A DNA stretch of 64,000 nucleotides from Bacteroidales bacterium. GTDB lineage: Bacteria; Bacteroidota; Bacteroidia; Bacteroidales; F082. Where the stretch lies: assembly GCA_017553625.1 (NCBI GenBank), contig JAFZKP010000035.1, positions 30,488 to 94,487 on the forward strand, read 5' to 3'. The position numbers were made by a program, and so were the translations under genes. Shown piece by piece: positions 54,901 through 64,000 of the stretch (position 1 is the stretch's first letter; every line of letters starts with the position of its first letter). Below the pieces are notes generated by a model, which was not told the origin of the DNA, did no database searches, and worked only from the letters and a program-made list of their open reading frames with translations.

Positions 54901-55397
54901 TCGCTTCATTGAAGACACGTTACCCCAAACTGATGGGACAGCTCACGAAGTATTTCAACACCATGAGCCAGGAAGACATCCGTAACTTCGAGAAGAACAA
55001 CGGCGCAACCATCACCGTTGACGGTCAGGAAGTTAACCTGATTTTGGAAGACGCTCTCATCACCACGGAGGACATCCCGGGCTGGACAGTGACGACACAA
55101 GACAACATGACCGTCGCCCTCGACATCAACATCACTCCGGAGTTGTTTGAAGAAGGTCTCGCAAGAGAAATCATCAACCGTGTGCAGAACATGAGAAAAG
55201 ACAGCGGTCTCGAGGTGACAGACAAGATTATCTTGACGATAGAGAAAAACAACGACATCATGAAGCCTGTGGAGCGTTTCGGAGAATACATCTGCTCAGA
55301 GACACTTGCAACTCTTGAACTCGTTGACAATCTTGACGTTGAGGCACAAGAACTCGTTGAAAAGGTTTCAGCTAAAATAATGATAAAAAAATCGTAA
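51987..55397 (+). CDS. ileS: Isoleucyl-tRNA synthetase
   Basis: A class I aminoacyl-tRNA synthetase of 1136 residues. The HIGH motif appears as GIHH (57-60) in PPSANGMPGIHHVMART and KMSKR lies at 685-689. The long CP1 editing region fills roughly 180-440. At this length, with PPSANGMPG, it belongs to the longer, eukaryote-like IleS2 group common in Bacteroidota (E. coli IleS has about 940 residues); that group is often insensitive to mupirocin, although this is knowledge of the family, not seen here. It is followed by dksA-like, lspA and atpDC with short gaps. Confidence 0.97.
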   Translation: MKNAYREYKFLNLTNIADEIRKYWEDNDIFNKSLENTKNGTAYVFYEGPPSANGMPGIHHVMARTIKDTFCRFQTLKGKYVSRKAGWDTHGLPVELGVEKKLGITKEDIGKKISVDEYNKACREEVMKYKDRWDDLTRQMGYWVDLNDPYITFTNEYIETLWFLLKDLYNKGLLYKGYTIQPYSPAAGTGLSSHELNMPGCYRDVKDLTCVAMFRLKAEQRKFQKLPFGVDVNFHDVQIVAWTTTPWTLPSNTALAVGPGIEYNLVKTVNPTNGEQTYIIIGKPLMASFFPTEEDKPKFEDWKVGDKKLPYEVLGTCKGKDLAGLDYEPLIPWVKPDGDGFRVIPGDYVTTEDGTGIVHIAPTFGADDNRVAKQTNIPPLHLIDKDGKAQPMVDKTGKFFLLEELDPEWVKTHVDVEEYAKYAGKFVKNAYDPTKTDKDISLDVEIVIMLKEQGKLFKSEKHTHNYPHCWRTDKPVLYYPLDSWFIKTTALKDRMIELNKTINWKPEATGSGRFGNWLENLVDWNLSRSRYWGTPLPIWRTEDGNEEICIGSVAELREEIEKSVKAGFMKENPYKSEDYTKFDLHRPYIDGVVLVSKSGKKMFREPDLIDVWFDSGAMPYAQIHYMGKPGQLNDKTFPADFIAEGVDQTRGWFFTLHAIATMCFDSVAYKNVISNGLVLDKNGNKMSKRLGNAVDPFGAITKYGADAVRWYMITNSQPWDNLKFDEEGVDDVRRKFFGTLYNTYAFFALYANIDGFEYKEADIPFEKRPEIDRWILSELNSLIIEVEKDYEAYEPTKAGRAIGNFVDAHLSNWYVRLSRRRFWKSNGSEDKTSAYQTLYTCLDTLARLISPIAPFFSEQLYRDLNAVTHRDNAESVHLTKFPKANEKFIDKKLEERMEMAQLVASMVLSLRKKANIRVRQPLSRIMIPVLSDEMKQQLEKVEGLILSEVNVKKVEYLTGELNILVKKVRPNFASLKTRYPKLMGQLTKYFNTMSQEDIRNFEKNNGATITVDGQEVNLILEDALITTEDIPGWTVTTQDNMTVALDINITPELFEEGLAREIINRVQNMRKDSGLEVTDKIILTIEKNNDIMKPVERFGEYICSETLATLELVDNLDVEAQELVEKVSAKIMIKKS

Positions 55398-55413
55398 ACT
55401 AAATATCACAATT

Positions 55414-55811
55414 ATGGAAGAGACAGTAAACAACACTCCAGAAAAGACCAGATATTCCGACGAGGAGTTGATGGAGTTTAAGGCATTGATATTGGAGCGT
55501 CTCGAAAAAGCACGGAAAGACCTTGATTTGTTGCAGGAGAACATTGCCAGCGGCGACAATTCGGATGACATGGCTCCTACTTTCAAGATTTTGGAAGAGG
55601 GTGCGGCGGTACTCTCAAAAGAAGAGAACAGTGCTTTGGCAGTGCGTCAGGCAAAATATATCCAGAACCTGGAAAACGCTCTTATTCGCATCGAGAACAA
55701 GACTTACGGCATCTGCCGTGTAACAGGAAAGCTCATACCGAAAGAGCGTCTGCGCGCCGTTCCACACGCAACACTCAGCGTTGAGGCAAAGATGAATCAG
55801 AACAAGAAGAA

Positions 55812-55815
<4 letters not shown>
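55414..55815 (+). CDS. DksA/TraR-like protein with a degenerate zinc finger
   Basis: A 133-residue protein with the coiled-coil N-terminus and C-terminal fold of DksA/TraR. Of the four zinc-ligand positions of E. coli DksA, only Cys101 is kept; the others are Thr104, Ser122 and Ala125 (spacing of 3 and 21 residues is preserved). The conserved GICRVTGKLIPKERLRAVPHATLS block is that of the Bacteroidota form. It should sit in the secondary channel of RNA polymerase without a zinc centre. Its stop overlaps lspA by 4 bases. Confidence 0.88.
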
Positions 55816-57901
<2,086 letters not shown>

Positions 57902-57904
57902 GCC

Positions 57905-58141
57905 ATGAAACTTGACATAACATCACCTGACAAACAGATTTTCAAAGGCGAGGTCACTTTGGTGCAGATGCCTGGTGTCGACGGATTGTTTGAGGTTTTG
58001 AACAACCACGCCCCCATGATAGCGTCACTCGGACCAGGCCGCGTGAAAATACTGGATTCCGACGGGAAACAGCAGTTTTTCAACATCAAAGGCGGTGTAT
58101 GCGAGGTGTTGGAGAACAAAATCACCGTGTTAGCGGAATAA
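57905..58141 (+). CDS. atpC: F1 ATP synthase subunit epsilon
   Basis: A 78-residue protein, which is the N-terminal beta-sandwich of epsilon (TSPDKQIFKGEVTLVQMPGVDGLFEVLNNHAPMIASL). The C-terminal helical domain that inhibits ATP hydrolysis in E. coli is missing, as in many Bacteroidota. It starts 4 bases after atpD. Confidence 0.92.
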   Translation: MKLDITSPDKQIFKGEVTLVQMPGVDGLFEVLNNHAPMIASLGPGRVKILDSDGKQQFFNIKGGVCEVLENKITVLAE

Positions 58142-58166
58142 TTGTTTCTAAATAAAACCACGTTAT

Positions 58167-58195
58167 GTAGAGACGCCACAATGTGACGTCTCTAC
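58167..58195. repeat. GTAGAGACG palindrome
   Basis: GTAGAGACGCCAC pairs with GTGACGTCTCTAC around a short AAT loop. It is of the same kind as the 577-608 and 5045-5099 elements, 26 bases past atpC. Confidence 0.6.
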
Positions 58196-58200
58196 GTTAG

Positions 58201-58278
58201 AAAATTTTGATACCTTTCTCGAATTACTCTCAGTACCATGTGGTAAGTCGTAATTCTGCGAAAGGTATCAAAAATTTT
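58201..58278. repeat. Long near-perfect hairpin after atpC
   Basis: Left arm AAAATTTTGATACCTTTCTC (58201-58220) and right arm GCGAAAGGTATCAAAAATTTT (58258-58278) pair with few bulges. Inside, GAATTAC (58221-58227) pairs with GTAATTC (58250-58256), and TACCA (58234-58238) with TGGTA (58241-58245). The structure is followed by T. It may terminate the ileS-atpC transcript or be a small transposon-like element. Confidence 0.7.
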
Positions 58279-58311
58279 TTCAATAAATAGTAAACGCTTT
58301 TACTTTTTTCG

Positions 58312-58319
58312 TATCTTTG
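58312..58319 (+). promoter_or_regulatory. -7 element of the porin gene
   Basis: TATCTTTG, 40 bases before the ATG at 58360. Confidence 0.45.
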
Positions 58320-58359
58320 CACCGAAAACGAAATAAATTATTAACAAATTTACAAAAAG

Positions 58360-59385
58360 ATGAGAAAAACAAAATTTACATTGTTAGCTATCATGCTGAC
58401 ATTCAGCGTTTTAGCTTTTGCACAAGAGAAAGTCGACCTGATGCCTAAGGTTTCAGGCTTCGCACAGGTCAGATTTGACGCAAACTTCGACAAGGACTTC
58501 GATTTAAAGAACAACACATTTTTCTTACAGCGTGTTTGCGTTAATTTCGATGGAAAATTTACAGAAAAACTCAGTTACCGTGTAGGTGTTGACTTTGTGA
58601 GAAAGCCAGCTCTTACTGACGCTTTCCTGAAATATACAGTATGCGAGGCATTTGTGATTCAGGCAGGTCAGATGAAGACACCTCTCAGCATCGAAAACCA
58701 GTTTAATCCAGCTTTCGACTGCGAAATCTTCGACTACGGCACAATGATAAAGCAGCTCACAGGCTATGAGGGCGGCATCACAGGCATTGGCGCTCTCGGT
58801 CGCGACATCGGTGTTATGGCAAGCGGTAAGCTTTTCAACGGTTGGGTTGAATATAAAGCCGGTATCTTCAACGGAAATGGTATCATCATTAAGGACAACA
58901 ACAAGCGCAAGGATTTCATTGGAAGCATAGCATTGCATCCTGTGAAAGACCTGACAATCTTGGGTTCATATCAGAATGGTGAATATGTCTGCGATTCTAT
59001 GATGCAAGGCGACAACAACCGCTGGAGCGCGGGTATTCAGTACAAATCTGACAGAATCGTGCTTCGTTCGGAATATATCGGAGGTTCTACGGGCAGAATG
59101 GACTATATTGAAGATACCAACAAACCATTCAACAGCAATGGATTCTACGCAGTGGCTGGCTATTGGTTCAACATCACCGAGACACAGAGACTCATGCCAG
59201 TGGTGCGCTACGAGCGTTTCAATGGAGACGAGACCGTTGAAAAAGGCGCTGTGACATATTTGACAGCAGGTGTCACTTATCTTCCTGTAAAACAGGTTAA
59301 TTTTAAGGTCAACTATCAGTTGGCTCAGCCTGAAACAGGAGACAATGCTCATACAATCGTGGCGATTTTAAACTATAAATTCTAA
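58360..59385 (+). CDS. OprP/OprO-like phosphate-selective porin
   Basis: A 341-residue outer-membrane beta-barrel with a signal peptide (MRKTKFTLLAIMLTFSVLAFAQ). The segment VSGFAQVRFDANF and repeated strands such as FFLQRVCVNFDGKF and YRVGVDFV, with FVIQAGQMKTPLSIENQ (about 93-109), match the phosphate-selective porin (OprP/OprO) layout, and the C-terminal residue is Phe (NYKF). It is followed by a membrane exporter gene (start 59392) after 6 bases, so anion transport is plausible. Confidence 0.82.
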   Translation: MRKTKFTLLAIMLTFSVLAFAQEKVDLMPKVSGFAQVRFDANFDKDFDLKNNTFFLQRVCVNFDGKFTEKLSYRVGVDFVRKPALTDAFLKYTVCEAFVIQAGQMKTPLSIENQFNPAFDCEIFDYGTMIKQLTGYEGGITGIGALGRDIGVMASGKLFNGWVEYKAGIFNGNGIIIKDNNKRKDFIGSIALHPVKDLTILGSYQNGEYVCDSMMQGDNNRWSAGIQYKSDRIVLRSEYIGGSTGRMDYIEDTNKPFNSNGFYAVAGYWFNITETQRLMPVVRYERFNGDETVEKGAVTYLTAGVTYLPVKQVNFKVNYQLAQPETGDNAHTIVAILNYKF

Positions 59386-59391
59386 TTGGTT

Positions 59392-60747
59392 ATGTCGAAA
59401 GATTTATTGAAAAAAGAAGACTGGCTGGCGGTGTGGATTGGCTTCATCGTCATCGCAATAGGAGCAGTGGCTGTTCTGACCGGATGGTTCGACTTCTCAG
59501 CTGCGAAATTCAGTACATGGGTTGTTAACGAAGAAGGAGTGAAAAAGGCGGTGCCGCTCGCAGAACAGCTTGGAAACTGGATTTTCTGGCGCAAGCTCAT
59601 CGTCACGGTGCTGGTGCTCGGAATATTATTTACAATAGGTATCAAACTTCAGGGCGAGAAAGTCAGCAAATTCATTCCGGCTTTCATAGTGCTGTTTGTC
59701 ATCGCCATCATCGTGCGTTTCGTGAGCGCTGAGTTCACCTTGAACCGTTACCTCGAGTGGGCGTTCTGGGCATTGCTCATCGGATTGTTGATTTCCAACA
59801 CTGTAGGCACGCCAGAATGGCTGAAACCTGCAATCAGGACTGAGTTTTACATCAAGACCGGTTTGGTCATCATGGGATTCTCGGTGTTGTTCAGCAACAT
59901 CGCGAAGTTCGGTCTCTACGGTCTCGGCATCGCCTGGATTGTGACTCCTATCGTCATCATCTTCATGTGGTGGTTTGGCACGAAAGTGTTGAAAATCGGC
60001 AACAAGCCGCTTGTAATCACTTTAGCGTCAGCGACTTCGGTGTGCGGAACATCGGCGGCCATCGCAACGGGAGCGGCGGCAAAGGCAAAGAAAGAAGACC
60101 TTTCATTAGCAATATCAATCTCTATCATTTTCACCATTTTGATGATGGTGTTTGAGCCGATGATTATCCGTTGGGCAGGCATGAACCAGATGATGGGCGG
60201 CGCGCTCATCGGTGGTACTGTAGATTCGACAGGAGCTGTGGTTTTAGCAGGTAACGCCCTCGGACCAGAGGCTGAGCAGGTAGCATCGATGGTCAAGATG
60301 ATTCAGAACATTCTCATCGGATTCATCGCTTTCTTCGTGGCCATTTTCTTTGCTTTGAAAGTCGATAAGACGGGCGAAAGCAAGGTCGGCGCAGGCGAGA
60401 TCTGGAACCGTTTCCCGAAGTTCATCATCGGTTTCTTTGTGGCTTCATTGGTGGCATCGTTCATCATCATGCCACTCACCAAAGGCATGGATTTTGGCGG
60501 CGTTTCGGGTGTCAAGGCTATCAACAATGTGCTTGACCAGTACAAGAACTGGGCTTTCGTGCTTGCATTCACAAGCATTGGATTAGACACCAATTTCAAG
60601 ACATTGGCAAAGCAGATGCAGGGCGGCAAGGTGCTGTGGCTCTACATCGTCGGACAGCTGTTTAACATCGCTCTGACGCTGTTTGCGGTGTGGATCCTGC
60701 TCTCAGGCGTGGTGTTTGACATTCCGAACCTCGATTTGTTCAAATAA
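59392..60747 (+). CDS. YeiH-type membrane transporter
   Basis: A 451-residue UPF0324/YeiH-family protein from the ATG at 59392 (the frame also allows a TTG two codons before). It has about 11 helices; the signature LASATSVCGTSAAIATGAAAKAKKED (about 209-234) and VDSTGAVVLAGNALG are those of YeiH-like putative sulfate exporters. It is larger than E. coli YeiH because of extra N-terminal helices and a soluble linker (about 15-60). Stop and next start overlap (TAATG). Confidence 0.85.
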   Translation: MSKDLLKKEDWLAVWIGFIVIAIGAVAVLTGWFDFSAAKFSTWVVNEEGVKKAVPLAEQLGNWIFWRKLIVTVLVLGILFTIGIKLQGEKVSKFIPAFIVLFVIAIIVRFVSAEFTLNRYLEWAFWALLIGLLISNTVGTPEWLKPAIRTEFYIKTGLVIMGFSVLFSNIAKFGLYGLGIAWIVTPIVIIFMWWFGTKVLKIGNKPLVITLASATSVCGTSAAIATGAAAKAKKEDLSLAISISIIFTILMMVFEPMIIRWAGMNQMMGGALIGGTVDSTGAVVLAGNALGPEAEQVASMVKMIQNILIGFIAFFVAIFFALKVDKTGESKVGAGEIWNRFPKFIIGFFVASLVASFIIMPLTKGMDFGGVSGVKAINNVLDQYKNWAFVLAFTSIGLDTNFKTLAKQMQGGKVLWLYIVGQLFNIALTLFAVWILLSGVVFDIPNLDLFK

Positions 60748-61046
60748 TGGGCAAAAAACACATAGTTTTCAAGGTGATTACCATCGTTGTGGTGGTAATC
60801 ACTTTGGTTTTGGCGGTTTACATCATGCTGAACCGCAAGGGCGTTGTCGAAGACTATGACTTCGGCGCGGGGGCATATTATTACGCTGACATACCGACTG
60901 AGCAGTACAATGAAATCGTCAACGAAGACGCTTATCACAGCACCATTCCGAAGTGGATTTACTATGTTTTGTTCTTTGCGTGGGGCTGGCTGATGTGGCG
61001 GTTATGGATATGGATTGAGGGTCGCAACGAAGGTCGAAAAAAATAA
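60747..61046 (+). CDS. Small double-span membrane protein
   Basis: A 99-residue protein that begins in the stop codon of the transporter. One membrane helix at about 9-28, an acidic loop (VEDYDFGAGAYYYADIPTEQY), and a second helix at about 69-88 rich in Trp and Phe with a basic tail. It is likely a partner of the transporter; I know of no assigned function. Confidence 0.7.
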   Translation: MGKKHIVFKVITIVVVVITLVLAVYIMLNRKGVVEDYDFGAGAYYYADIPTEQYNEIVNEDAYHSTIPKWIYYVLFFAWGWLMWRLWIWIEGRNEGRKK

Positions 61047-61060
61047 TTTTCGAAAAATCG

Positions 61061-61089
61061 TTTGGATATTGAAAAAAGTTGTATTTTTG
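61061..61089 (+). promoter_or_regulatory. Promoter of tRNA-Cys
   Basis: TTTG (61061-61064) and TATTTTTG (61082-61089) 17 bases apart, 15 bases ahead of the mature tRNA. Confidence 0.6.
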
Positions 61090-61104
61090 CAGTCCCAATG
61101 ACAA

Positions 61105-61175
61105 GGTATCATGGCCGAGTGGCTAGGCGAAGGTCTGCAAAACCTTTTACGGCGGTTCGATTCCGTCTGGTACCT
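61105..61175 (+). tRNA. tRNA-Cys (anticodon GCA)
   Basis: A 71-base cloverleaf. Acceptor GGTATCA/TGGTACC with one G-U pair, D arm with GCC-GAGTGGCTA-GGC, anticodon stem AAGGT/ACCTT around CTGCAAA (anticodon GCA), and T arm GGCGG-TTCGATT-CCGTC. Discriminator T, as expected for Cys. CCA not encoded. Confidence 0.95.
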
Positions 61176-61180
61176 CAAAA

Positions 61181-61215
61181 AATAGCGTTAACGCATTAGT
61201 GAACGCTATTTTTTT
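61181..61215 (+). terminator. Terminator of tRNA-Cys
   Basis: AATAGCGTT (61181-61189) pairs with AACGCTATT (61202-61210), followed by a run of T. Confidence 0.8.
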
Positions 61216-61216
61216 G

Positions 61217-61224
61217 TATTTTTG
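61217..61224 (+). promoter_or_regulatory. -7 element of the TPR-AraC gene
   Basis: TATTTTTG immediately after the tRNA terminator, 20 bases before the ATG at 61245. Confidence 0.45.
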
Positions 61225-61244
61225 CATCCAGAAAGCTGTTTAAA

Positions 61245-62996
61245 ATGCGAAAGGTAACACACTTCATATTATATGTGCTTTTGACTATATTTGCTGTTAG
61301 TTGTACAAACACTGACAATGGTATTAAATATGAACCTCAGCCGGACGACACGCTCTACACCGCTGATGCGGCGTTGGCTATTTTTGACCGTAATCCTGAA
61401 CGGGCACTGCTGATACTCGATTCGGCAGTAATCGTTGGCAATATGGATGCAGACCTCGCCAAGATGCTGCGCGCTAAAGTACTGTGCCAATCGACCACCG
61501 ATCTTAAGTTTGAAGAGGCACAAAAGATTTGCGAAGCTTTGATGGAGAGCGATTTCGTTGATAATCCGACTAACCGTGAAAATGTGCTTGATTTGCTGAT
61601 TACCATCACACGCCGACGTGGCGACAACGAGCAATGGATACGCTGGTCGACCGAAAAAGTTGAGCTTTGCCGTCAGCAGGGCGATGAGACCGAGGCGTTG
61701 CGCACCGAAGCCGAGATAGGATTCAGCTTGGCCAAACTCGGCGAGGAAGAGAGAGGCCTCACCAAACTTAACGGCGTTATCGGGGCTCTCGACGAACAAC
61801 GTCATTTCAGCGAAATGGATGCCTGCATCATCGCGCTCAAACGAAAAATCAATCTTTTAGACATCCTTAACAGACCAGAAAGCATTATCCCACTTGCCCA
61901 GCGTATCATCGAAAAAATCGACGATTACCGTCAGCACCGCGATGAATATGCCGATGGCTCATTCCGTATGCCGCCAAACGAAGAACAATTCTACAGCTAT
62001 TGCAATTTCTATACCGCCCAGGCTTATGGATTCCTTGCCAAGGCATACGCCGACATAGGAGAGGAGGATACTGCCCGTCATTACCTTTCGTTGTTCGAGG
62101 AAAGCGACTATGGCAAAACATTCTCAGGACGCATGATGGCATCAAACACATGGGTTGTTTTGGGCGATTACGACAAAATGCTTGCCATCTACGACGTGGC
62201 TGACAAACGTTTAGGAAACGACACTATGAATCACGATTATGCGTCTATGCTTCACAATCGTGCCATTGCCGCTGAAGCAGCAGGCGATTATCAAACCGCT
62301 ACAGACTTCTGGCATCGCTATGTAAGCATAAAAGAAAACCTCGACAGAAAACAACATGAGGGACAGGCATATCATTATGCGGCACGTTACAAGTTGCAGG
62401 AAGAGCGAATGAACACTGAGCGCGAACAGACTAAGGCCAAACATAACAAAAGTCTTGCTTTGGCTGGTTTCATCTTGGTGTTATTGTCTGTCGGTTTCAT
62501 CATCCGACTGTTGATACAAAGCCACGCCATAAACCGTAAAAACCGTGTGCTTACCGAGCAGATGATGGAGTCGATGAAATATAAGAAAAAGGAGTCGCAG
62601 AACATCAAGATTCAAACGCCGAAATCAAAACAGGATATTGACACTCTCGACGATAAACAGCTATTTAATTACCTTAGCGATGTCATCCGTAGCGAGGAGC
62701 TTTTCCTCAATTCCAACTTCGGTCGTCAGGTGCTGATGGATCGTTTCCATCTTACCGACCGTCGCATCGGAGCCGCTTTCGCTCATGCCGATTCGTGTAG
62801 TTCATTGCCAGATTTCATCCGCGACTTGCGCCTTGAATACGCCTGCCAATTGTTTACCGACCGTCCTGACATGAGCATCAGCGATGTGGCAACCGCATCA
62901 GGATTCTCAAACCTTACCGTCTTCGGTCGTGATTTCAAGCGTAAATATGAGGTGACTCCGACATATTTTAGAAGTCAAATGACAGCCAAAAAGTAA
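61245..62996 (+). CDS. Membrane-anchored TPR regulator with AraC-type DNA-binding domain
   Basis: A 583-residue protein. It starts with a lipoprotein-like signal (LLTIFAVSC, Cys20). About 35-390 is a helical repeat region of TPR type (repeats such as ERALLILDSAVIVGN and GEEDTARHYLSLFEE). A membrane helix lies at about 404-424, followed by a coiled-coil linker, and the C-terminal ~90 residues are an AraC-family HTH pair (SDVATASGFSNLTVFGRDFKRKYEVTPTYFRSQM). This is a one-component transmembrane regulator that likely senses something outside the inner membrane through its TPR part and binds DNA on the inside. Three copies of a candidate recognition motif lie just downstream. Confidence 0.85.
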   Translation: MRKVTHFILYVLLTIFAVSCTNTDNGIKYEPQPDDTLYTADAALAIFDRNPERALLILDSAVIVGNMDADLAKMLRAKVLCQSTTDLKFEEAQKICEALMESDFVDNPTNRENVLDLLITITRRRGDNEQWIRWSTEKVELCRQQGDETEALRTEAEIGFSLAKLGEEERGLTKLNGVIGALDEQRHFSEMDACIIALKRKINLLDILNRPESIIPLAQRIIEKIDDYRQHRDEYADGSFRMPPNEEQFYSYCNFYTAQAYGFLAKAYADIGEEDTARHYLSLFEESDYGKTFSGRMMASNTWVVLGDYDKMLAIYDVADKRLGNDTMNHDYASMLHNRAIAAEAAGDYQTATDFWHRYVSIKENLDRKQHEGQAYHYAARYKLQEERMNTEREQTKAKHNKSLALAGFILVLLSVGFIIRLLIQSHAINRKNRVLTEQMMESMKYKKKESQNIKIQTPKSKQDIDTLDDKQLFNYLSDVIRSEELFLNSNFGRQVLMDRFHLTDRRIGAAFAHADSCSSLPDFIRDLRLEYACQLFTDRPDMSISDVATASGFSNLTVFGRDFKRKYEVTPTYFRSQMTAKK

Positions 62997-63001
62997 AAAC
63001 C

Positions 63002-63099
63002 ATTCGACTTTTTGTGTTTGAAAACTCAACTTTTCACACAATCCCCCCATTATCAAGACCTTGATTCGATTGTTTATGAAAAGCATTCGACCATTTGTG
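63002..63099. promoter_or_regulatory. Three ATTCGA-N3-TTTRTG direct repeats, candidate AraC operator
   Basis: ATTCGACTTTTTGTG (63002-63016), ATTCGATTGTTTATG (63064-63078) and ATTCGACCATTTGTG (63085-63099) share the pattern ATTCGA-N3-TTTRTG. The last two are exactly 21 bases apart, the spacing of paired AraC half-sites, and the first is 62 bases (about six helical turns) upstream. They lie between the AraC-type gene and the next gene. Confidence 0.55.
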
Positions 63100-63128
63100 C
63101 AACCTGAAAAAATATGCTCTTGATTTGT

Positions 63129-63136
63129 TATCTTTG
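63129..63136 (+). promoter_or_regulatory. -7 element of the kinase-like gene
   Basis: TATCTTTG, 21 bases before the ATG at 63158. It follows the third operator-like repeat by 29 bases; an activator bound there would be well placed. No canonical -33 box is seen, as expected for an activator-dependent promoter. Confidence 0.5.
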
Positions 63137-63157
63137 TAAAAAATCAACAAAGGGAAA

Positions 63158-63730
63158 ATGGGGAAAATAATCATCACGATTAACCGCGAAAGTGGAAGTG
63201 GAGGAAGACAGATAGCTTTCCGTTTGGGAGAGTTGCTTGGCATTAACGTTTACGACAAGGCAGCGATTGAAGGCAACAAGACTTACAAATCTGAAAATAA
63301 GAAAGTCACATCCCGTGAGGCGTACTACGCTCAAATCCAGAAGATGCGCGACATCGCCGCCAAAGAGTCGTGTATTTTTGTTGGGCGCACCGGATTTCGT
63401 GTTTTTAAAGACGACCCGAATGCATTGAAAATCTTCATTTTTGCCGACAGAGATATGCGCATCAAACGTATTGCTGAAAAATTTGGAGTCAATGAGGAGT
63501 CTGCTGCCAAATGCATAGACGATGTCGACAATGCCCGTGAAACCTATACCAAATATTATGCTGGAGCATCACGTTATGAGGTTCGTAACTACGACTTCAC
63601 CATCAATGTGACCAAGTTTTCCATTGAGGAGGTGGCTCAGCATCTTGCAGAAAACATTTGTTCGCTATATTTTACCTCAAATACTATCAACGCTGAATAT
63701 TTTTCCTCGAGGTCGAAGCCATCAATATAA
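63158..63730 (+). CDS. Cytidylate kinase-like protein
   Basis: A 190-residue P-loop protein of the cytidylate-kinase-like family: ITINRESGSGGRQIAFRLGELLGI (about 6-29) is the family's nucleotide-binding start with Arg17 in place of the P-loop Lys, followed by VYDKAAIE, IFVGRTGFRVFKDDPN and FIFADRDMRIKRI (LID-like region). Members occur widely in gut bacteria without a proven substrate. The gene probably answers to the AraC-type regulator just upstream. Confidence 0.8.
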   Translation: MGKIIITINRESGSGGRQIAFRLGELLGINVYDKAAIEGNKTYKSENKKVTSREAYYAQIQKMRDIAAKESCIFVGRTGFRVFKDDPNALKIFIFADRDMRIKRIAEKFGVNEESAAKCIDDVDNARETYTKYYAGASRYEVRNYDFTINVTKFSIEEVAQHLAENICSLYFTSNTINAEYFSSRSKPSI

Positions 63731-63837
63731 AATACCACACACCTCTTTCAGGCATCAACTTTGACTCATCTTTAAGCCTGGCATCAAGACTTACATTTTG
63801 GCATCGAGCCTCGAGGAATACAGGCGTAAGACAATAA

Positions 63838-64000
63838 TCACGGTCTGTTATTGCTTACCGCCCTCACCACCTGTCCCCTGCTCCGCTCGTAGGTGCCGCA
63901 CACGTGACAGTTAACATCATCGAAATGCAAACTCCATCCTGCGACTTGGCACTCCGTTTGAAGAGAATTTGACCAATAGACACCAAGACCCGTGCATATC
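63838..64000 (-). CDS. 3' end of a gene entering from the right, FISUMP/DUF1566-like C-terminus
   Basis: The minus strand is open from the window edge to a TGA at 63838-63840 (53 residues seen). The sequence reads GVYWSNSLQTECQVAGWSLHF...GQVVRAVSNNRP, which fits the G-x-YWSSS...W-x-L-x-F...R-x-G-x-x-VRPV pattern of the major paralogous domain of Fibrobacter/Bacteroidota surface proteins. Three Cys are present. Only the end is visible, so domain assignment is tentative. Confidence 0.5.
   Translation of the reverse strand, partial: ICTGLGVYWSNSLQTECQVAGWSLHFDDVNCHVCGTYERSRGQVVRAVSNNRP

Noticed and set aside
63751-63806. GGCATCAA repeats past the kinase-like gene
   Set aside because: Three approximate copies (63751, 63780 and 63800) are too irregular in spacing and too divergent to support as an operator or repeat element.

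Overview
This window looks like a chromosomal segment of a bacterium of the Bacteroidota, most likely order Bacteroidales. Three things point there. Many genes sit behind Bacteroides-type promoters (TTTG, about 20 bases, TAnnTTTG). Several proteins are typical of the phylum: an EF-G2-like factor, a RemB/Wzi-like barrel, DUF4954, a membrane-anchored TPR-AraC regulator and a GDP-fucose salvage pair related to Fkp. Secreted proteins end their signal peptides in ...AQ. Genus cannot be set from the sequence alone.

Layout. Bases 1-4326 (minus strand) hold a truncated TIR-domain gene at the edge, an EF-G paralogue, an adenosine-kinase-like PfkB kinase and tRNA-Asn. Bases 4442-20267 (minus) form a tightly packed, mostly overlapping surface-polysaccharide operon. 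It encodes an O-antigen ligase/polymerase-like protein, an outer-membrane RemB/Wzi-like barrel, a two-gene split version of the fucokinase/GDP-fucose pyrophosphorylase Fkp, a TupA-like ATP-grasp ligase, an opine-dehydrogenase-like enzyme, a Wzx-type flippase, four glycosyltransferases, a GNAT-like protein and two phosphoglycosyl transferases. Bases 20406-25797 carry housekeeping and envelope genes (PlsC-like, FMN-binding protein, Omp85-like barrel, rsmI, thymidine kinase). Bases 25894-31404 are one giant alpha-2-macroglobulin-like gene. Bases 31392-37514 (minus) are tsaB followed by a CusBAC-like metal efflux system.

Bases 37607-50248 (plus) form a nucleotide-sugar block: rfbC, rfbD and rfbB for dTDP-rhamnose, DUF4954, nagB, two genes of the UDP-2,3-diacetamido-uronate route, a galE-like epimerase, a UDP-sugar 6-dehydrogenase, a GDP-mannose pyrophosphorylase and a CapD-type dehydratase. 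It ends with tRNA-Thr. Bases 50491-60747 hold a small membrane protein, a ROK kinase, ileS, a DksA-like gene, lspA, atpD-atpC, an OprP-like porin and a YeiH-type transporter. The right end has tRNA-Cys, the TPR-AraC regulator, a cytidylate-kinase-like gene with three repeated candidate operator sites, and the 3' end of a gene entering from the right.

How the parts fit. The plus-strand block makes activated sugars (rhamnose, mannose-derived and amino-uronic acids) that the minus-strand operon can assemble, flip, polymerise and export. The opine-dehydrogenase and ATP-grasp pair inside that operon suggests an amide-linked amino-acid or opine decoration on a uronic acid; this is an inference, not shown by sequence. 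A second theme is repeats. REP-like palindromes and short octamer arrays sit between genes, several abut start or stop codons, and at least three appear inserted in frame in coding sequences.
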